A stretch of 64,000 nt of DNA from Dyella_A ginsengisoli (GTDB taxonomy: Bacteria; Pseudomonadota; Gammaproteobacteria; Xanthomonadales; Rhodanobacteraceae), in assembly GCF_044904665.1 (NCBI RefSeq), contig NZ_JADIKM010000002.1:248001-312000 (forward strand), written 5' to 3'. Positions 1-8,753 of this stretch are shown here, one piece after another. The number at the start of each line of letters is the position of its first letter. Position 1 is the first letter of the stretch. Under the pieces are notes generated by a model. That model had not been told where the DNA came from and searched no databases. It saw only the letters and a program-made list of their open reading frames with translations. A program made the position numbers and the translations under genes.

Positions 1-1065
1 GACCGGATCATCTCGCCCGGTCTCGGTGTACAGCTCGCTCATGCGGTAGCGCTCGGTGAGGTAGCGCAGCAGCACCAGGATCACCGAAGCCGCCGGCAGC
101 GCCAGCAGCACGCCGAGGAAGCCGAACAGGTAGCCGCCGGCGAGCACCGCGAAGATCACCGCCACTGGATGCAGGCCGATCTTGTCGCCGACCAGCTTGG
201 GCACCAGCACGTAGCCTTCCAGCAGCTGGCCGATCACGAACACGCCGCACACCAGCAGCAGGTGCACCCAGTCGCCGTACTGCACCAGCACCGCGATCAC
301 CGCGGCGCCGAAGCCGACGATGAAGCCCAGATACGGCACGAAGCTGAGCAGGCCGGCGACCATCCCGATCAGCGGCCCCACCGACAGCCCGATCAGCGCC
401 AGCCCGGCGCCATAGAAGATGCCCAGCGCCAGCATCACCAGCAGCTGGCCGCGCACGAAGGCGCCGAGCACCTTGTCCGACTCGCGCGCCAGGTGCGCCA
501 CGGTGGGCTCGATCGAGCGCGGCAGCATGGCGTCGACCCAGGCCACCAGCCGGTCCCAGTCACGCAGCAGGTAGAACGCGACCACCGGGATCAGCACCAG
601 GTTGGTCATCCACATCAGTACGCCAACGCCGGAGCGCGACAGCTTGCCGATCACGCTGCCGATGGAGCCGATGTGCTCCTTCACCGCGTCCATCACGCGG
701 TCGATTTCGAAGGTGTGCGGGTCCAGCCGCAGCTTGGCCTGCACCCACGGCACGGCGGTGTCGCGGATCCACTCGCCGTAGCGCGGCAGGTTCTGGATGA
801 GGTTGTCGACCTGGTGCGAGATCAGCGGGATCAGCAGCAGCAGCGCACCCACGGTGAGCAGCACGATCACCACGAACACGATGGTGACCGCCAGCGTGCG
901 GCCGAGCCCGAGCCGCTCCAGCCGGTCGGCCAGTGGATCGCCGAGGTAGGCCAGCATGCCGGCCACTGCAAAGGGCATCAGCACCGGCGCCAGCAGGTAG
1001 ATCAGGTAGCCGATGACGGCGACGATGGCCAGCAGCTGCCAGCGGCGGGATTCCTGGGCGTTCAT
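1..1065 (-). CDS. AI-2E family / PerM-like permease (3' end cut by window)
   Basis: Integral membrane protein of the AI-2E transporter (PerM/YdiK/TqsA) superfamily. 354 residues are visible from the ATG at 1065; the reading frame is still open at base 1, so the C-terminus is missing. Two N-terminal hydrophobic helices (about residues 10-35 and 58-85) are followed by a soluble segment with PRYGEW and a cluster of helices from about residue 150. Family-typical glycine-rich stretches such as SFVPYLGF and GQLLEGYVLVPK are present. The substrate cannot be told from sequence; members export AI-2, Na+ or H+, or are uncharacterised. The DUF2066 gene ends 47 bases upstream on the same strand, so the two are probably co-transcribed. 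Confidence 0.85.
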   Translation of the reverse strand, partial: MNAQESRRWQLLAIVAVIGYLIYLLAPVLMPFAVAGMLAYLGDPLADRLERLGLGRTLAVTIVFVVIVLLTVGALLLLIPLISHQVDNLIQNLPRYGEWIRDTAVPWVQAKLRLDPHTFEIDRVMDAVKEHIGSIGSVIGKLSRSGVGVLMWMTNLVLIPVVAFYLLRDWDRLVAWVDAMLPRSIEPTVAHLARESDKVLGAFVRGQLLVMLALGIFYGAGLALIGLSVGPLIGMVAGLLSFVPYLGFIVGFGAAVIAVLVQYGDWVHLLLVCGVFVIGQLLEGYVLVPKLVGDKIGLHPVAVIFAVLAGGYLFGFLGVLLALPAASVILVLLRYLTERYRMSELYTETGRDDPV

Positions 1066-1112
1066 GGCCGGACTCCGGGTGAGCGCTCGGCCGGCGACGG
1101 CAGCGAACGCAT

Positions 1113-2099
1113 TCAGTGCAGCCAGCGCAGGCTGGCGTCCGCACCCGGGTGCGCCGCCGGCGCCTGCAGCAGGCGGCCGCCCGCGGCGAGGTTCGACGCC
1201 AGCGCGCCGAGCGGCAGCGCCGAGGTGATCTGCAGCAGCACACCGTCGTCCTTGGCCCCCTGCGTGGCAACCTTGCGCACGGCCGGATCGTTGCGCAGCA
1301 CGTTGAGCAGCTGCGCGTAATCCATCGCCGAGCGCACGCCCTCGACCCACAGCGTGCCGTCACTGCTGCCGGCACCGATCACGTTGAGCTGCTTGCCCAC
1401 CCGCGAGGCCATCGCGCTGCCGGCGGCCGCGAACATCGCGTCCTCGGTGGCGCCGGTGCCGCTCCAGCCCTGCGCGACACCGCCGGACACCAGGGTCCAG
1501 TCGACGCTGCCCGGGTGCAGTCGTCCGACCAGCACCAGGCCAGTCTTGTAGCGCGCGGTGAGGTCGGCCATCGCGGCCGGATCGACCGCAGCCACGCGAT
1601 CCAGCGACGGCGGTTGGGTAGGATCGGGATAGACCACGCCGTAGCCCTGCGCCGCGGCGGATTTCGCCAGCGCGTCCAGCGAATCGCCGCCGAGCAGGCT
1701 GCCGTCGGTGCCCTGCACCAACAGCAGCACGGGCGGTTTCACGCCCGCGGCCGGAGCGCCGAGCTGGCCGATCAGATGGTTCACCGCGCCGCGGTCGAAG
1801 GTGACCTGCAGGGCCAGACCGTCGCCCGCACGCAGGTACTGGAAGTTGCTCACCAGGCCGCCGGCGCCCTTCACCGCATCGTCGAAGCCCGGCTTGCCGC
1901 GCAGATCCTGGCCGCCCGCGACGCGCGCCAGCACCTGGCCCAGCGCGTTGGCGAAGGTGGCGTCGCGCTGCACCTCGCCGGTGTCGGTCACCGGTAGAGT
2001 CACCGTGTACGGCGAATTAGGTACACCCTGCGCGCGGGCGGTCGGCAGCCCGGCCAGGCTGAACACGAACAGGATCGACAGCAGGCGAAGCAGGCGCAT
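1113..2099 (-). CDS. DUF2066 domain-containing exported protein
   Basis: 328-residue protein of the DUF2066 family, function unknown. The start at 2099 is chosen because it opens a clear signal peptide (MRLLRLL, hydrophobic core, cleavage near TARAQ); the open frame extends further upstream but that part looks non-coding. The mature N-terminus resembles the family (YTVTLPVTD, then an ALGQVLARVAG helix). It is divergent from purM, with about 94 bases between starts, and lies upstream of the AI-2E permease gene. From memory this arrangement next to purM/purN recurs in related genomes, but nothing in the sequence points to a purine role. Probably periplasmic. Confidence 0.8.
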   Translation of the reverse strand: MRLLRLLSILFVFSLAGLPTARAQGVPNSPYTVTLPVTDTGEVQRDATFANALGQVLARVAGGQDLRGKPGFDDAVKGAGGLVSNFQYLRAGDGLALQVTFDRGAVNHLIGQLGAPAAGVKPPVLLLVQGTDGSLLGGDSLDALAKSAAAQGYGVVYPDPTQPPSLDRVAAVDPAAMADLTARYKTGLVLVGRLHPGSVDWTLVSGGVAQGWSGTGATEDAMFAAAGSAMASRVGKQLNVIGAGSSDGTLWVEGVRSAMDYAQLLNVLRNDPAVRKVATQGAKDDGVLLQITSALPLGALASNLAAGGRLLQAPAAHPGADASLRWLH

Positions 2100-2193
2100 G
2101 GGCGGGGGCGACATCCTTGAAAGCGTCCCGGAAGTCTGCCCAATCCGGCCCCCAGCGTCTATCATTAGGCGTTTATCGACGCGGGTTCCTGCC

Positions 2194-3228
2194 ATGTCCG
2201 ACGCCCTCACCTACCGCGCCGCCGGCGTTGACATCGACGCCGGCAACGCCGTGGTCGAACGCATCAAGCCGCTGGTCAAGCGCACCTTTCGTCCCGAGGT
2301 GATGGGCGGGCTGGGCGGCTTCGGCGGCCTGTTCAACCTCGGCACCCGCTACCGGGAGCCGGTGCTGGTCTCCGGCACCGACGGCGTGGGCACCAAGCTC
2401 AAGCTGGCGCAGACGCTGGGCCGCCACGACACCATCGGCATCGACCTGGTCGGCATGTGCGTCAACGACGTGCTGGTGCAGGGCGCCGAGCCGCTGTTCT
2501 TCCTCGACTACTTCGCCACCGGCAAGCTGGACGTGGACACCACGGTGGCCGTGGTCGGCGGCATCGCCAAGGGCTGCGAGCTGGCCGGCTGCGCGCTGAT
2601 CGGCGGCGAGACCGCCGAGATGCCCGACATGTACCCGCCGGGCGAGTACGACCTGGCCGGCTTCACCGTCGGCGCGGTGGAAAAGACCGACCTGATGAGC
2701 GGCGACGCCATCGTCGCCGGCGACCTGGTGCTGGGCGTGGCCTCCTCCGGCCCGCATTCCAACGGCTATTCGCTGATCCGCAGGATCCTCCAGCGTGCAG
2801 GCAACCCGCTCGACCTGGACCTGGGCGGCGTCACGCTGGCCGATGCCCTGATGGCGCCCACCACGATCTACGTCAAGCCGATGCTGGCCCTGCTGCGCGA
2901 GCATGCCGGGCAGGTGCACGGCATGGCGCACATCACCGGCGGTGGGCTGAAGGAAAACATCATCCGCGTGGTGCCGGACGGCCTGGGCCTGTCGCTCGAA
3001 GCCTCGTCCATCGTGCTGCCGCCGGTGTTCGAGTGGCTGATGCGCGAAGGCAACGTGGCGCGCGAGGAAATGTGGCGCACCTTCAACTGCGGCATCGGCT
3101 TCACCGTGATCCTGCCGCCATCGGCGGTCAGTGCCGTCGCGGCGCTGCTGGAGCAGCACGGGCTGGCGACCAGGGTGATCGGCGAAGTCGTGGCTGCGCA
3201 CGGCGGCGAGCGCGTGCACATCGGCTGA
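2194..3228 (+). CDS. purM: Phosphoribosylformylglycinamidine cyclo-ligase (AIR synthetase)
   Basis: Cytosolic purine-biosynthesis enzyme that closes FGAM to aminoimidazole ribonucleotide using ATP. 344 residues, the usual length. The N-terminal motif YRAAGVDIDAGN, the ATP/phosphate-binding segment SGTDGVGTKLKLA, GIDLVGMCVNDV and GGETAEMPDMY are all characteristic of PurM, and SSGPHSNGYSLIR begins the C-terminal half. ATG at 2194 is the natural start; the open frame continues upstream only because of high GC. The gene is followed after 30 bases by purN, the enzyme two steps earlier in the same pathway, the same order as the E. coli purMN operon. Confidence 0.97.
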   Translation: MSDALTYRAAGVDIDAGNAVVERIKPLVKRTFRPEVMGGLGGFGGLFNLGTRYREPVLVSGTDGVGTKLKLAQTLGRHDTIGIDLVGMCVNDVLVQGAEPLFFLDYFATGKLDVDTTVAVVGGIAKGCELAGCALIGGETAEMPDMYPPGEYDLAGFTVGAVEKTDLMSGDAIVAGDLVLGVASSGPHSNGYSLIRRILQRAGNPLDLDLGGVTLADALMAPTTIYVKPMLALLREHAGQVHGMAHITGGGLKENIIRVVPDGLGLSLEASSIVLPPVFEWLMREGNVAREEMWRTFNCGIGFTVILPPSAVSAVAALLEQHGLATRVIGEVVAAHGGERVHIG

Positions 3229-3258
3229 TCAGCCCTTCGGCCCGCCTTGACTCATACG

Positions 3259-3924
3259 ATGACGACCGCCCCGTTGCGCGTTGCCGTGCTCGCTTCCGGC
3301 CGCGGCAGCAATCTCGCTGCCCTGCTGGAAGCCCGCGCGCGCGGCGAGCTGCCGGTGGAGTTCGTGCTGGTGGGCAGCGACAGGGCCGACGCCGGCGCAC
3401 TGGCGCTGGCCCGCGCCGCCGACGTACCCACGCTTGCGCTATCGCCGCGGGACTACCCCGACCGTGCCGCCTTCGACCACGCCCTGTTCGAACACGTCGG
3501 GCAGTCCGGCGCCGAGCTGCTGGTGCTGGCCGGCTTCATGCGCATCATCGACGGCGCGACACTCGCGCCGTGGGTCGGCCGGATGATCAACATCCACCCC
3601 TCGCTGCTGCCCAAGTACCGTGGCCTGCACACGCATCGCCGCGCGCTCGCCGCCGGCGATGCGGAGCACGGCGCCAGCGTGCACTACGTCACTGCCGAAC
3701 TCGATGGCGGGCCGGTGATCGCGCAGGCGCGCATCGCCATCGCGACGGGTGATGACGAACAGGCGCTGGCGTCGCGCCTGCTGGCCTACGAGCACCGGCT
3801 GCTGCCGGCGGTCGTGTCGCATATCGCACAGGGGCGGCTGGCGCTGCGCGACGGCCGGGTGTACCTGGACGGCCTGCCGCTGGACGCGCCACTGCGGTGG
3901 CATGAGCACGCGCTGACGCGCTGA
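3259..3924 (+). CDS. purN: Phosphoribosylglycinamide formyltransferase (GAR transformylase)
   Basis: Transfers a formyl group from 10-formyltetrahydrofolate to GAR in purine synthesis. 221 residues from the ATG at 3259. A TTG four codons upstream (3247) is in frame but less likely. Visible motifs: phosphate-binding ASGRGSN near residue 12, catalytic Asn111 and His113 in INIHPSLLPKY (E. coli Asn106/His108), and the ELDGGPVIAQ segment holding the catalytic Asp. Typical length for the folate-dependent enzyme. Forms an operon with purM. Confidence 0.96.
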   Translation: MTTAPLRVAVLASGRGSNLAALLEARARGELPVEFVLVGSDRADAGALALARAADVPTLALSPRDYPDRAAFDHALFEHVGQSGAELLVLAGFMRIIDGATLAPWVGRMINIHPSLLPKYRGLHTHRRALAAGDAEHGASVHYVTAELDGGPVIAQARIAIATGDDEQALASRLLAYEHRLLPAVVSHIAQGRLALRDGRVYLDGLPLDAPLRWHEHALTR

Positions 3925-3990
3925 GTGCAAACCGTGCCGTCCACCCGTGCGCCACGGTCGGTTCAGGCGCGGGCCGTAGACTCGGGCCTC

Positions 3991-4722
3991 ATGACTGACA
4001 TCCTCCGCACCCGCTTTTCCCGCCCCGTCCGCGCCCTGCTGGCGGGCCTGCTCTTCGTTGGCATCGTGCCGCTGAGCGCAGCGGCCAGCGCACCGACGCC
4101 ATTCACCGCCACCTATCAGGTGCAGCGTGACGGCCAGACGATTGGCGAGGCGACCATCACCCTCAGCGCATCGGGCAGCGACACCTACGCCTACCGCAAC
4201 CAGACCCGCGGCACGTCGGGGTTGGCCGCGCTGCTGGGCGCCAGCTCGGACGAGACCACCCGCTTCCGCTGGCACGACGACGCGCCCGAAACGCTGACCT
4301 ACGACTACAGCATGGACGCGGCGATCAAGCAGAAGCATCGCCACCTCGAGGTCGACTGGGCCGCTGGTCAGGTAACCGTGGACGAGGGCAAGGGGCCGAT
4401 CCGCTACGCCAGTGCGCCGGGCATGGTCGACCGCAATACCCTGCCGCTGGCGCTCGGCCTGGCGCTGCGCGAAGGGCGCAAGAGCGTGGTGCTGCCGGTG
4501 GGTGTGAAACAGCGCGTCGAGCAGCAGCAGTACGCGGTGCAGGCGACCGAGCCGGTCTCGGTGCCGGCGGGCGAGTTCAAGGCGCAGCGCGTGAGCCGCA
4601 CCGACACCGACAAGCCGTTCGACGCCTGGTACGTGACGTCGAAGTTCCCGCTGCCGGTGAAGCTGGCGCAGTCCGACGGTGGTGATCTCACCTTGCTGCT
4701 GGTGAAGTTCCACTCGCCATAG
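3991..4722 (+). CDS. DUF3108 domain-containing exported protein
   Basis: 243-residue protein with an N-terminal signal sequence (hydrophobic stretch about residues 15-35, likely cleavage near SAAASA). The body matches the DUF3108 pattern as I know it: ATYQVQRDGQTIGEATI near the N-terminus, beta-rich sequence, and KFPLPVKL near the C-terminus. Function is unknown; members are predicted periplasmic or outer-membrane-associated. ATG 3991 is used because the 22 in-frame residues before it are not signal-like. It follows purN by 66 bases and ends at the bidirectional terminator at 4741-4777. Confidence 0.8.
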   Translation: MTDILRTRFSRPVRALLAGLLFVGIVPLSAAASAPTPFTATYQVQRDGQTIGEATITLSASGSDTYAYRNQTRGTSGLAALLGASSDETTRFRWHDDAPETLTYDYSMDAAIKQKHRHLEVDWAAGQVTVDEGKGPIRYASAPGMVDRNTLPLALGLALREGRKSVVLPVGVKQRVEQQQYAVQATEPVSVPAGEFKAQRVSRTDTDKPFDAWYVTSKFPLPVKLAQSDGGDLTLLLVKFHSP

Positions 4723-4740
4723 ACGCAGGTTGCGAACATA

Positions 4741-4777
4741 AAAAAAACCGGAGCGCTGCGCGCTCCGGCTTTTTTTT
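4741..4777. terminator. Bidirectional intrinsic terminator between DUF3108 gene and murA
   Basis: A perfect 9-bp GC-rich stem (4748-4756 with 4760-4768, 3-base loop) is flanked by seven A on the left and a run of eight T on the right. It can therefore stop transcription in both directions, as its place between two convergent genes requires. This is the clearest terminator in the window. Confidence 0.93.
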
Positions 4778-4789
4778 ATGCGCTGCCGC

Positions 4790-6049
4790 TCAGTTCGGCA
4801 GGCGACGGATCTTCGCGCCGAGCACGCCGAGCTTTTCCTCGATGTTCTCGTAGCCGCGATCGATGTGATACACGCGGTCCACCGTCGTATCGCCTTCGGC
4901 GACCAGGCCGGCCAGCACCAGACAGGCCGAGGCGCGCAGGTCGGTGGCCATGATCGGCGCGCCGCTCATCTTCGGCACGCCCTGGATGATCGCCGCGTTG
5001 CCTTCCAGCCGGATATCCGCGCCCAGGCGCTGCAGTTCGTGTGCGTGCATGAAACGGTTCTCGAACACCGTCTCGGTGATCACGCCCACACCCTCGGCCA
5101 CGCAGTTGAGCGCGGTGAACTGCGCCTGCATGTCGGTGGGGAACGCCGGGTACGGTGCAGTGATGATGTTGACGGCCTTGGGCCGGCGACCCTGCATGTC
5201 CAGCTCGATCCAGTCGTCGCCGACGGAGATGTGGGCCCCTGCTTCCTCCAGCTTGGACAGCACCGCTTCCATGGTGTCGGCACGGGCGCCGCGGGCGCGC
5301 ACCTTGCCTCCGGTCATCGCCGCGCCGACCAGGAAGGTGCCGGTCTCGATGCGATCGGGCAGCACCTCGTACTCCGCGCCGTGCAGGCGCTCCACGCCGT
5401 GGATCACCATGGTGGCGGTGCCGGCGCCCTCGATCTGCGCGCCCATCGCATTGAGGCAATGGGCCAGGTCGACCACCTCCGGCTCCTGCGCGGCGTTCTC
5501 GATGATGGTGGTGCCCTGCGCCAGGGTCGCTGCCATCATGATGTTCTCGGTGCCGGTGACGGTAACCATGTCCATCGAGATGCGGGCGCCCTTGAGCCGC
5601 TTGGCGCGTGCCTTGATGTAGCCGTTCTCCACCACGATCTCGGCGCCCAGCGCCTGCAGGCCGCGGATGTGCTGGTCGACCGGACGCGAGCCGATCTGGC
5701 AGCCCCCGGGCAGCGAGACCTCGGCCTGGCCGAAGCGGGCCACCAGCGGGCCCAGCACCAGGATCGACGCGCGCATGGTCTTCACAAGATCGTACGGGGC
5801 GAAGTAGCGGTCGGCCGGCCGCGGATCGACGTGGATCTTCATGCGGTCGTCCAGCACCAGCTGCACGCCCATCTGGCCGAGCAGTTCCATGGTGGTGGTG
5901 ACGTCGTGCAGGTGCGGCACGTTGGAGATGGTGACCGGCTCGTCCGCCAGCAGGCAGGAGGCGAGGATCGGCAGCACGGCATTCTTGGCGCCGGAGATGC
6001 CGACCTCGCCGTTGAGCGGCTGCCCGCCGCTGATGAGGATCTTGGCCAT
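4790..6049 (-). CDS. murA: UDP-N-acetylglucosamine 1-carboxyvinyltransferase
   Basis: First committed step of peptidoglycan synthesis: transfers enolpyruvate from PEP to UDP-GlcNAc in the cytosol. 419 residues, exactly the family size. The substrate-binding Lys22-Asn23 pair is in ISGAKNAVLP, and the catalytic, fosfomycin-target cysteine is Cys117 in LPGGCQIGSRPVD (E. coli Cys115). A good ribosome-binding site (AAGGA) precedes the ATG. ibaG lies 45 bases upstream on the same strand, the same gene order as E. coli ibaG-murA, but here the pair diverges from kdsD and no mla lipid-transport genes are next to it. Confidence 0.98.
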   Translation of the reverse strand: MAKILISGGQPLNGEVGISGAKNAVLPILASCLLADEPVTISNVPHLHDVTTTMELLGQMGVQLVLDDRMKIHVDPRPADRYFAPYDLVKTMRASILVLGPLVARFGQAEVSLPGGCQIGSRPVDQHIRGLQALGAEIVVENGYIKARAKRLKGARISMDMVTVTGTENIMMAATLAQGTTIIENAAQEPEVVDLAHCLNAMGAQIEGAGTATMVIHGVERLHGAEYEVLPDRIETGTFLVGAAMTGGKVRARGARADTMEAVLSKLEEAGAHISVGDDWIELDMQGRRPKAVNIITAPYPAFPTDMQAQFTALNCVAEGVGVITETVFENRFMHAHELQRLGADIRLEGNAAIIQGVPKMSGAPIMATDLRASACLVLAGLVAEGDTTVDRVYHIDRGYENIEEKLGVLGAKIRRLPN

Positions 6050-6094
6050 GGAGGTCCTTCGGAAGAGTCGGAACGGCGGCAGCGTGCGGCGCGA

Positions 6095-6334
6095 TCAGGC
6101 GCGCGCAGCGGCTTCCGCAGGAGTGAGGGTTTTCAGCGCCAGCGCGTGGATGGCGCCACCCATCAGGTCGCCGAGTGTGGCGTAGACCAGTCGATGGCGG
6201 GCCAGCGGCAGCTTGCCGGCGAACTGCTCGGCCACTACTACCGCCTCGAAATGCACGCCGTCGGCGCCGCTCACGTCCGCCCGGGCACCGGGCAAGCCGC
6301 TCTCGATCAAAGCCTGGATGCGCTCTGCGTCCAT
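6095..6334 (-). CDS. ibaG: BolA family protein, IbaG/YrbA type
   Basis: Small 79-residue BolA-fold protein. The family motif is visible as the FEAVVVAEQF strand-helix, RHRLVYATLGDLMG with the conserved His, and the C-terminal IHALALKTLTP. IbaG-type BolA proteins bind [2Fe-2S] clusters with monothiol glutaredoxins and have been linked to acid stress and envelope integrity. Start at 6334 (MDAERIQ) is chosen; 20 further in-frame residues upstream look non-coding. It precedes murA in a likely two-gene operon. Confidence 0.88.
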   Translation of the reverse strand: MDAERIQALIESGLPGARADVSGADGVHFEAVVVAEQFAGKLPLARHRLVYATLGDLMGGAIHALALKTLTPAEAAARA

Positions 6335-6546
6335 CGGAAATCCACTGTCTGGAGGGCGTCGCCGGTACGGAGTCGCCCGGCGGGCGGCGTCCAACGCGCT
6401 GTCATATGAAGGTAAACTGCAAGTCGGCCATGGTAATGGAAAGTCGCTGGCTCAGAAATGACGGGACGTCATTCAGCCAGCGGCTGCAAAGCTATTCCGT
6501 GGACTTCCTCCCGCCTCCGCATCCTGGCGCCGCCGCCGAAGGACCC
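6335..6546. other. Divergent intergenic region ibaG / kdsD
   Basis: 212 bases between two divergent operons. It must carry promoters for both ibaG-murA and the long kdsD-to-ptsI run, but I cannot pick convincing -35/-10 boxes. A somewhat A+T-richer stretch (TCATATGAAGGTAAACT, about 6401-6420) is the likeliest promoter neighbourhood. No open frame here looks coding. Confidence 0.5.
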
Positions 6547-7557
6547 ATGAACGCACGCATCGCCCCTTCTGCCGAGATCTCCGTCGATCCCGACGCCATC
6601 GCCCGCAGCGCGCGCACGGTCATCGCTACCGAGGCCGCCGCGATCCGGGCCTTGGAGCCGCGGGTCAACGGCGATTTCGTGCAGGCCTGCCGGCTGATCC
6701 TGGGTTGCCAGGGGCGGCTGGTGGTCAGCGGCATGGGCAAATCCGGCCACATCGGCCGCAAGATCGCCGCCACCCTCGCCTCCACCGGCACGCCCGCGTT
6801 CTTCGTGCATCCGGGCGAGGCCAGCCATGGCGACCTGGGCATGATCATGCCGCAGGACGTGGTGCTGGCGCTGTCCAACTCCGGCGAAACCGACGAGCTG
6901 CTGTTCATCCTGCCCGTCATCAAGCGCCAGGGCATTCCGCTGATCGCCATCACCGGCAACCCCCGTTCCTCGCTGGCCGGCCAGGCCGACGTGCACCTGG
7001 ACGCCAGCGTCTCCAGCGAGGCCTGCCCGCTGGGCCTGGCGCCCACCGCCAGCACCACGGCGGCGCTGGTGATCGGCGATGCACTGGCGATCGCTCTGCT
7101 GGAAGCGCGCGGATTCACCGCCGACGACTTCGCCCGCTCGCATCCGGCAGGCAGCCTCGGCCGCCGCCTGCTGCTGCACATCAGCGACGTGATGCACCAC
7201 GGCAGCGACGTGCCGCAAGTCGGACCCGACGCCACCCTCACCCAGGCGCTGGTGGAGATGACGCGCAAGCACTTGGGCATGACCGCCGTGGTCGACGAAC
7301 AGAACCGGCTGCTCGGCGTGTTCACTGACGGCGACCTGCGCCGCGCGCTGGACGACGACGGCGTGGACCTGCGCGGTGCCTCGGTCGCCAGCCTGATGAG
7401 CCGCACGCCCAAGACCATCACCGCCGACAAGCTCGCCGTGGAAGCGGCCCAGTTGATGGAGAAGCACCAGATCCACGCGCTGATCGTGGTCGATCATGAG
7501 CGACATGTGGTGGGCGCACTGAACATCCACGACCTGCTGCGCGCCCGCGTCGTCTGA
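6547..7557 (+). CDS. kdsD: Arabinose-5-phosphate isomerase
   Basis: Converts ribulose-5-phosphate to arabinose-5-phosphate, the start of Kdo synthesis for LPS inner core. 336 residues: an N-terminal SIS sugar-isomerase domain (about 35-185; GMGKSGHIGRKIAATLAS, HPGEASHGDLG, LSNSGETDEL) and two C-terminal CBS repeats (about 210-336; VFTDGDLRR, then NIHDLLRA). The ATG at 6547 begins the family N-terminus. It is first in the plus-strand LPS/sigma-54/PTS run; kdsC follows after 57 bases. Confidence 0.96.
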   Translation: MNARIAPSAEISVDPDAIARSARTVIATEAAAIRALEPRVNGDFVQACRLILGCQGRLVVSGMGKSGHIGRKIAATLASTGTPAFFVHPGEASHGDLGMIMPQDVVLALSNSGETDELLFILPVIKRQGIPLIAITGNPRSSLAGQADVHLDASVSSEACPLGLAPTASTTAALVIGDALAIALLEARGFTADDFARSHPAGSLGRRLLLHISDVMHHGSDVPQVGPDATLTQALVEMTRKHLGMTAVVDEQNRLLGVFTDGDLRRALDDDGVDLRGASVASLMSRTPKTITADKLAVEAAQLMEKHQIHALIVVDHERHVVGALNIHDLLRARVV

Positions 7558-7614
7558 CGCTGGCGGGCGGCCGACGCGCCGCCCGGGCCCCTCTTCCCCA
7601 TCGATGCGACTGCC

Positions 7615-8160
7615 GTGACTGCGTACCTCACCAACCTCCCCGCCGACCTGCTCGCCCGCGCCGCGGCAATCCGCTTGGCCGCGTTCGACGTCGACGGCAC
7701 GCTGACCGACGGCCGCCTGCACTACGGCGAAGATGGCCGCGAAACCAAGGTGTTCCACGTGCATGACGGGCTGGGCCTCAAGCGCCTGCAGGCCAACGGC
7801 ATCCAGGTGGCGATCATCACCGCCCGCATCAGCCACACCGTGTCGCTGCGCGCGGAGGAACTGGGTATCACCCATGTCTATCAGGGGCAAGGAGACAAGC
7901 GCGCCTGCCTGCGCGACCTGCTGGACGCCCTCAACCTGACCCCCGACCATGCCGCCTTCATCGGCGACGACCTGCCCGACCTCCCCCCGATGGGCATCGC
8001 CGGGCTGGCCATCGCCACTGCCAACGCCCATCCCTGGGTGGCCGAGCGGGCGCACTGGCAAACCCGCCTCGCCGGCGGCGCGGGTGCCGCGCGCGAAGTC
8101 AGCGACCTGCTGCTGCTCGCCCAGGGCAAGGCCGATGCCGAACGGGCCCGCTGGCAATGA
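7615..8160 (+). CDS. kdsC: 3-deoxy-D-manno-octulosonate 8-phosphate phosphatase
   Basis: HAD-superfamily phosphatase that releases Kdo from Kdo-8-phosphate. 181 residues. The nucleophile motif DVDGTLTDG has Asp25 and Asp27; the middle has IITARIS and the acidic motif is GDDLPDLP. Start is GTG at 7615; a nearby ATG (7604) is out of frame. Its last bases overlap the lptC start (ATGA at 8157-8160), which implies translational coupling, the same kdsC-lptC junction as in other gammaproteobacteria. Confidence 0.95.
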   Translation: MTAYLTNLPADLLARAAAIRLAAFDVDGTLTDGRLHYGEDGRETKVFHVHDGLGLKRLQANGIQVAIITARISHTVSLRAEELGITHVYQGQGDKRACLRDLLDALNLTPDHAAFIGDDLPDLPPMGIAGLAIATANAHPWVAERAHWQTRLAGGAGAAREVSDLLLLAQGKADAERARWQ

Positions 8161-8753
8161 GACTGATCGCGTGGCTGCGCGAGCGCCGGCTGCCCGCCGC
8201 GATCGTGGTGATCGGCCTGCTGGCCGGGTTCACCCAGTTGGTGCGCTGGTGGACGATGCCGGAACCGGGCCAGCACGATTTCGTCGGACCACCGCGCTCG
8301 GGCTACACGCTCACCAACTTCCAGCTGTCCAGCTACGACCGCGAGGGCCTGCCGGCCTTCAACGTGAAGGCGCCGCACCTGGAGCGGCGCGAGGGCGACG
8401 AGTCGTTGTACATCAACTCGCCGGTGTTCGACCTGCCGTCGAATCAGACGGGCGTGCCGGACTGGCGCGGCGAATCGCTCTACGGCTGGGTCAACCAGGG
8501 CGGCGACCTGCTCAAGCTGCTCGGCCCGGTGCACATGCACCGCGACGCCTTCGCCGACACCGCCGCCGCCCGGCTGGACACCGCGGACATGACCATCTGG
8601 CCGAAGGACAACCGGATGGAAACCGCCGCCGCGGCGCGGATGGTGCAAGGCGCCCTTACAATGAGCGGAGTTGGCATGCGCGCCAATCTCACCGACAAAC
8701 ACCTGGAGCTGCTCGATGACGTCCATGTCACGTTCCCGCCGCGCAAACGCTAG
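8157..8753 (+). CDS. lptC: LPS export ABC transporter periplasmic protein LptC
   Basis: 198-residue bitopic inner-membrane protein. One N-terminal transmembrane helix (about 14-34) is followed by a periplasmic LptC/OstA-like beta-jellyroll domain (YTLTNFQLSSYDREG, then LLGPVHMHRD). It receives LPS from LptB2FG and passes it to LptA across the periplasmic bridge. It starts inside the kdsC stop and its own 3' end overlaps the lptA start by 38 bases, so kdsC, lptC and lptA are translationally linked. Confidence 0.92.
   Translation: MRLIAWLRERRLPAAIVVIGLLAGFTQLVRWWTMPEPGQHDFVGPPRSGYTLTNFQLSSYDREGLPAFNVKAPHLERREGDESLYINSPVFDLPSNQTGVPDWRGESLYGWVNQGGDLLKLLGPVHMHRDAFADTAAARLDTADMTIWPKDNRMETAAAARMVQGALTMSGVGMRANLTDKHLELLDDVHVTFPPRKR

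Noticed and set aside
1708..2193. Long N-terminal extension of purM
   Set aside because: The frame is open only by GC bias; the ATG at 2194 begins the conserved PurM N-terminus and the extension lies over the DUF2066 gene.
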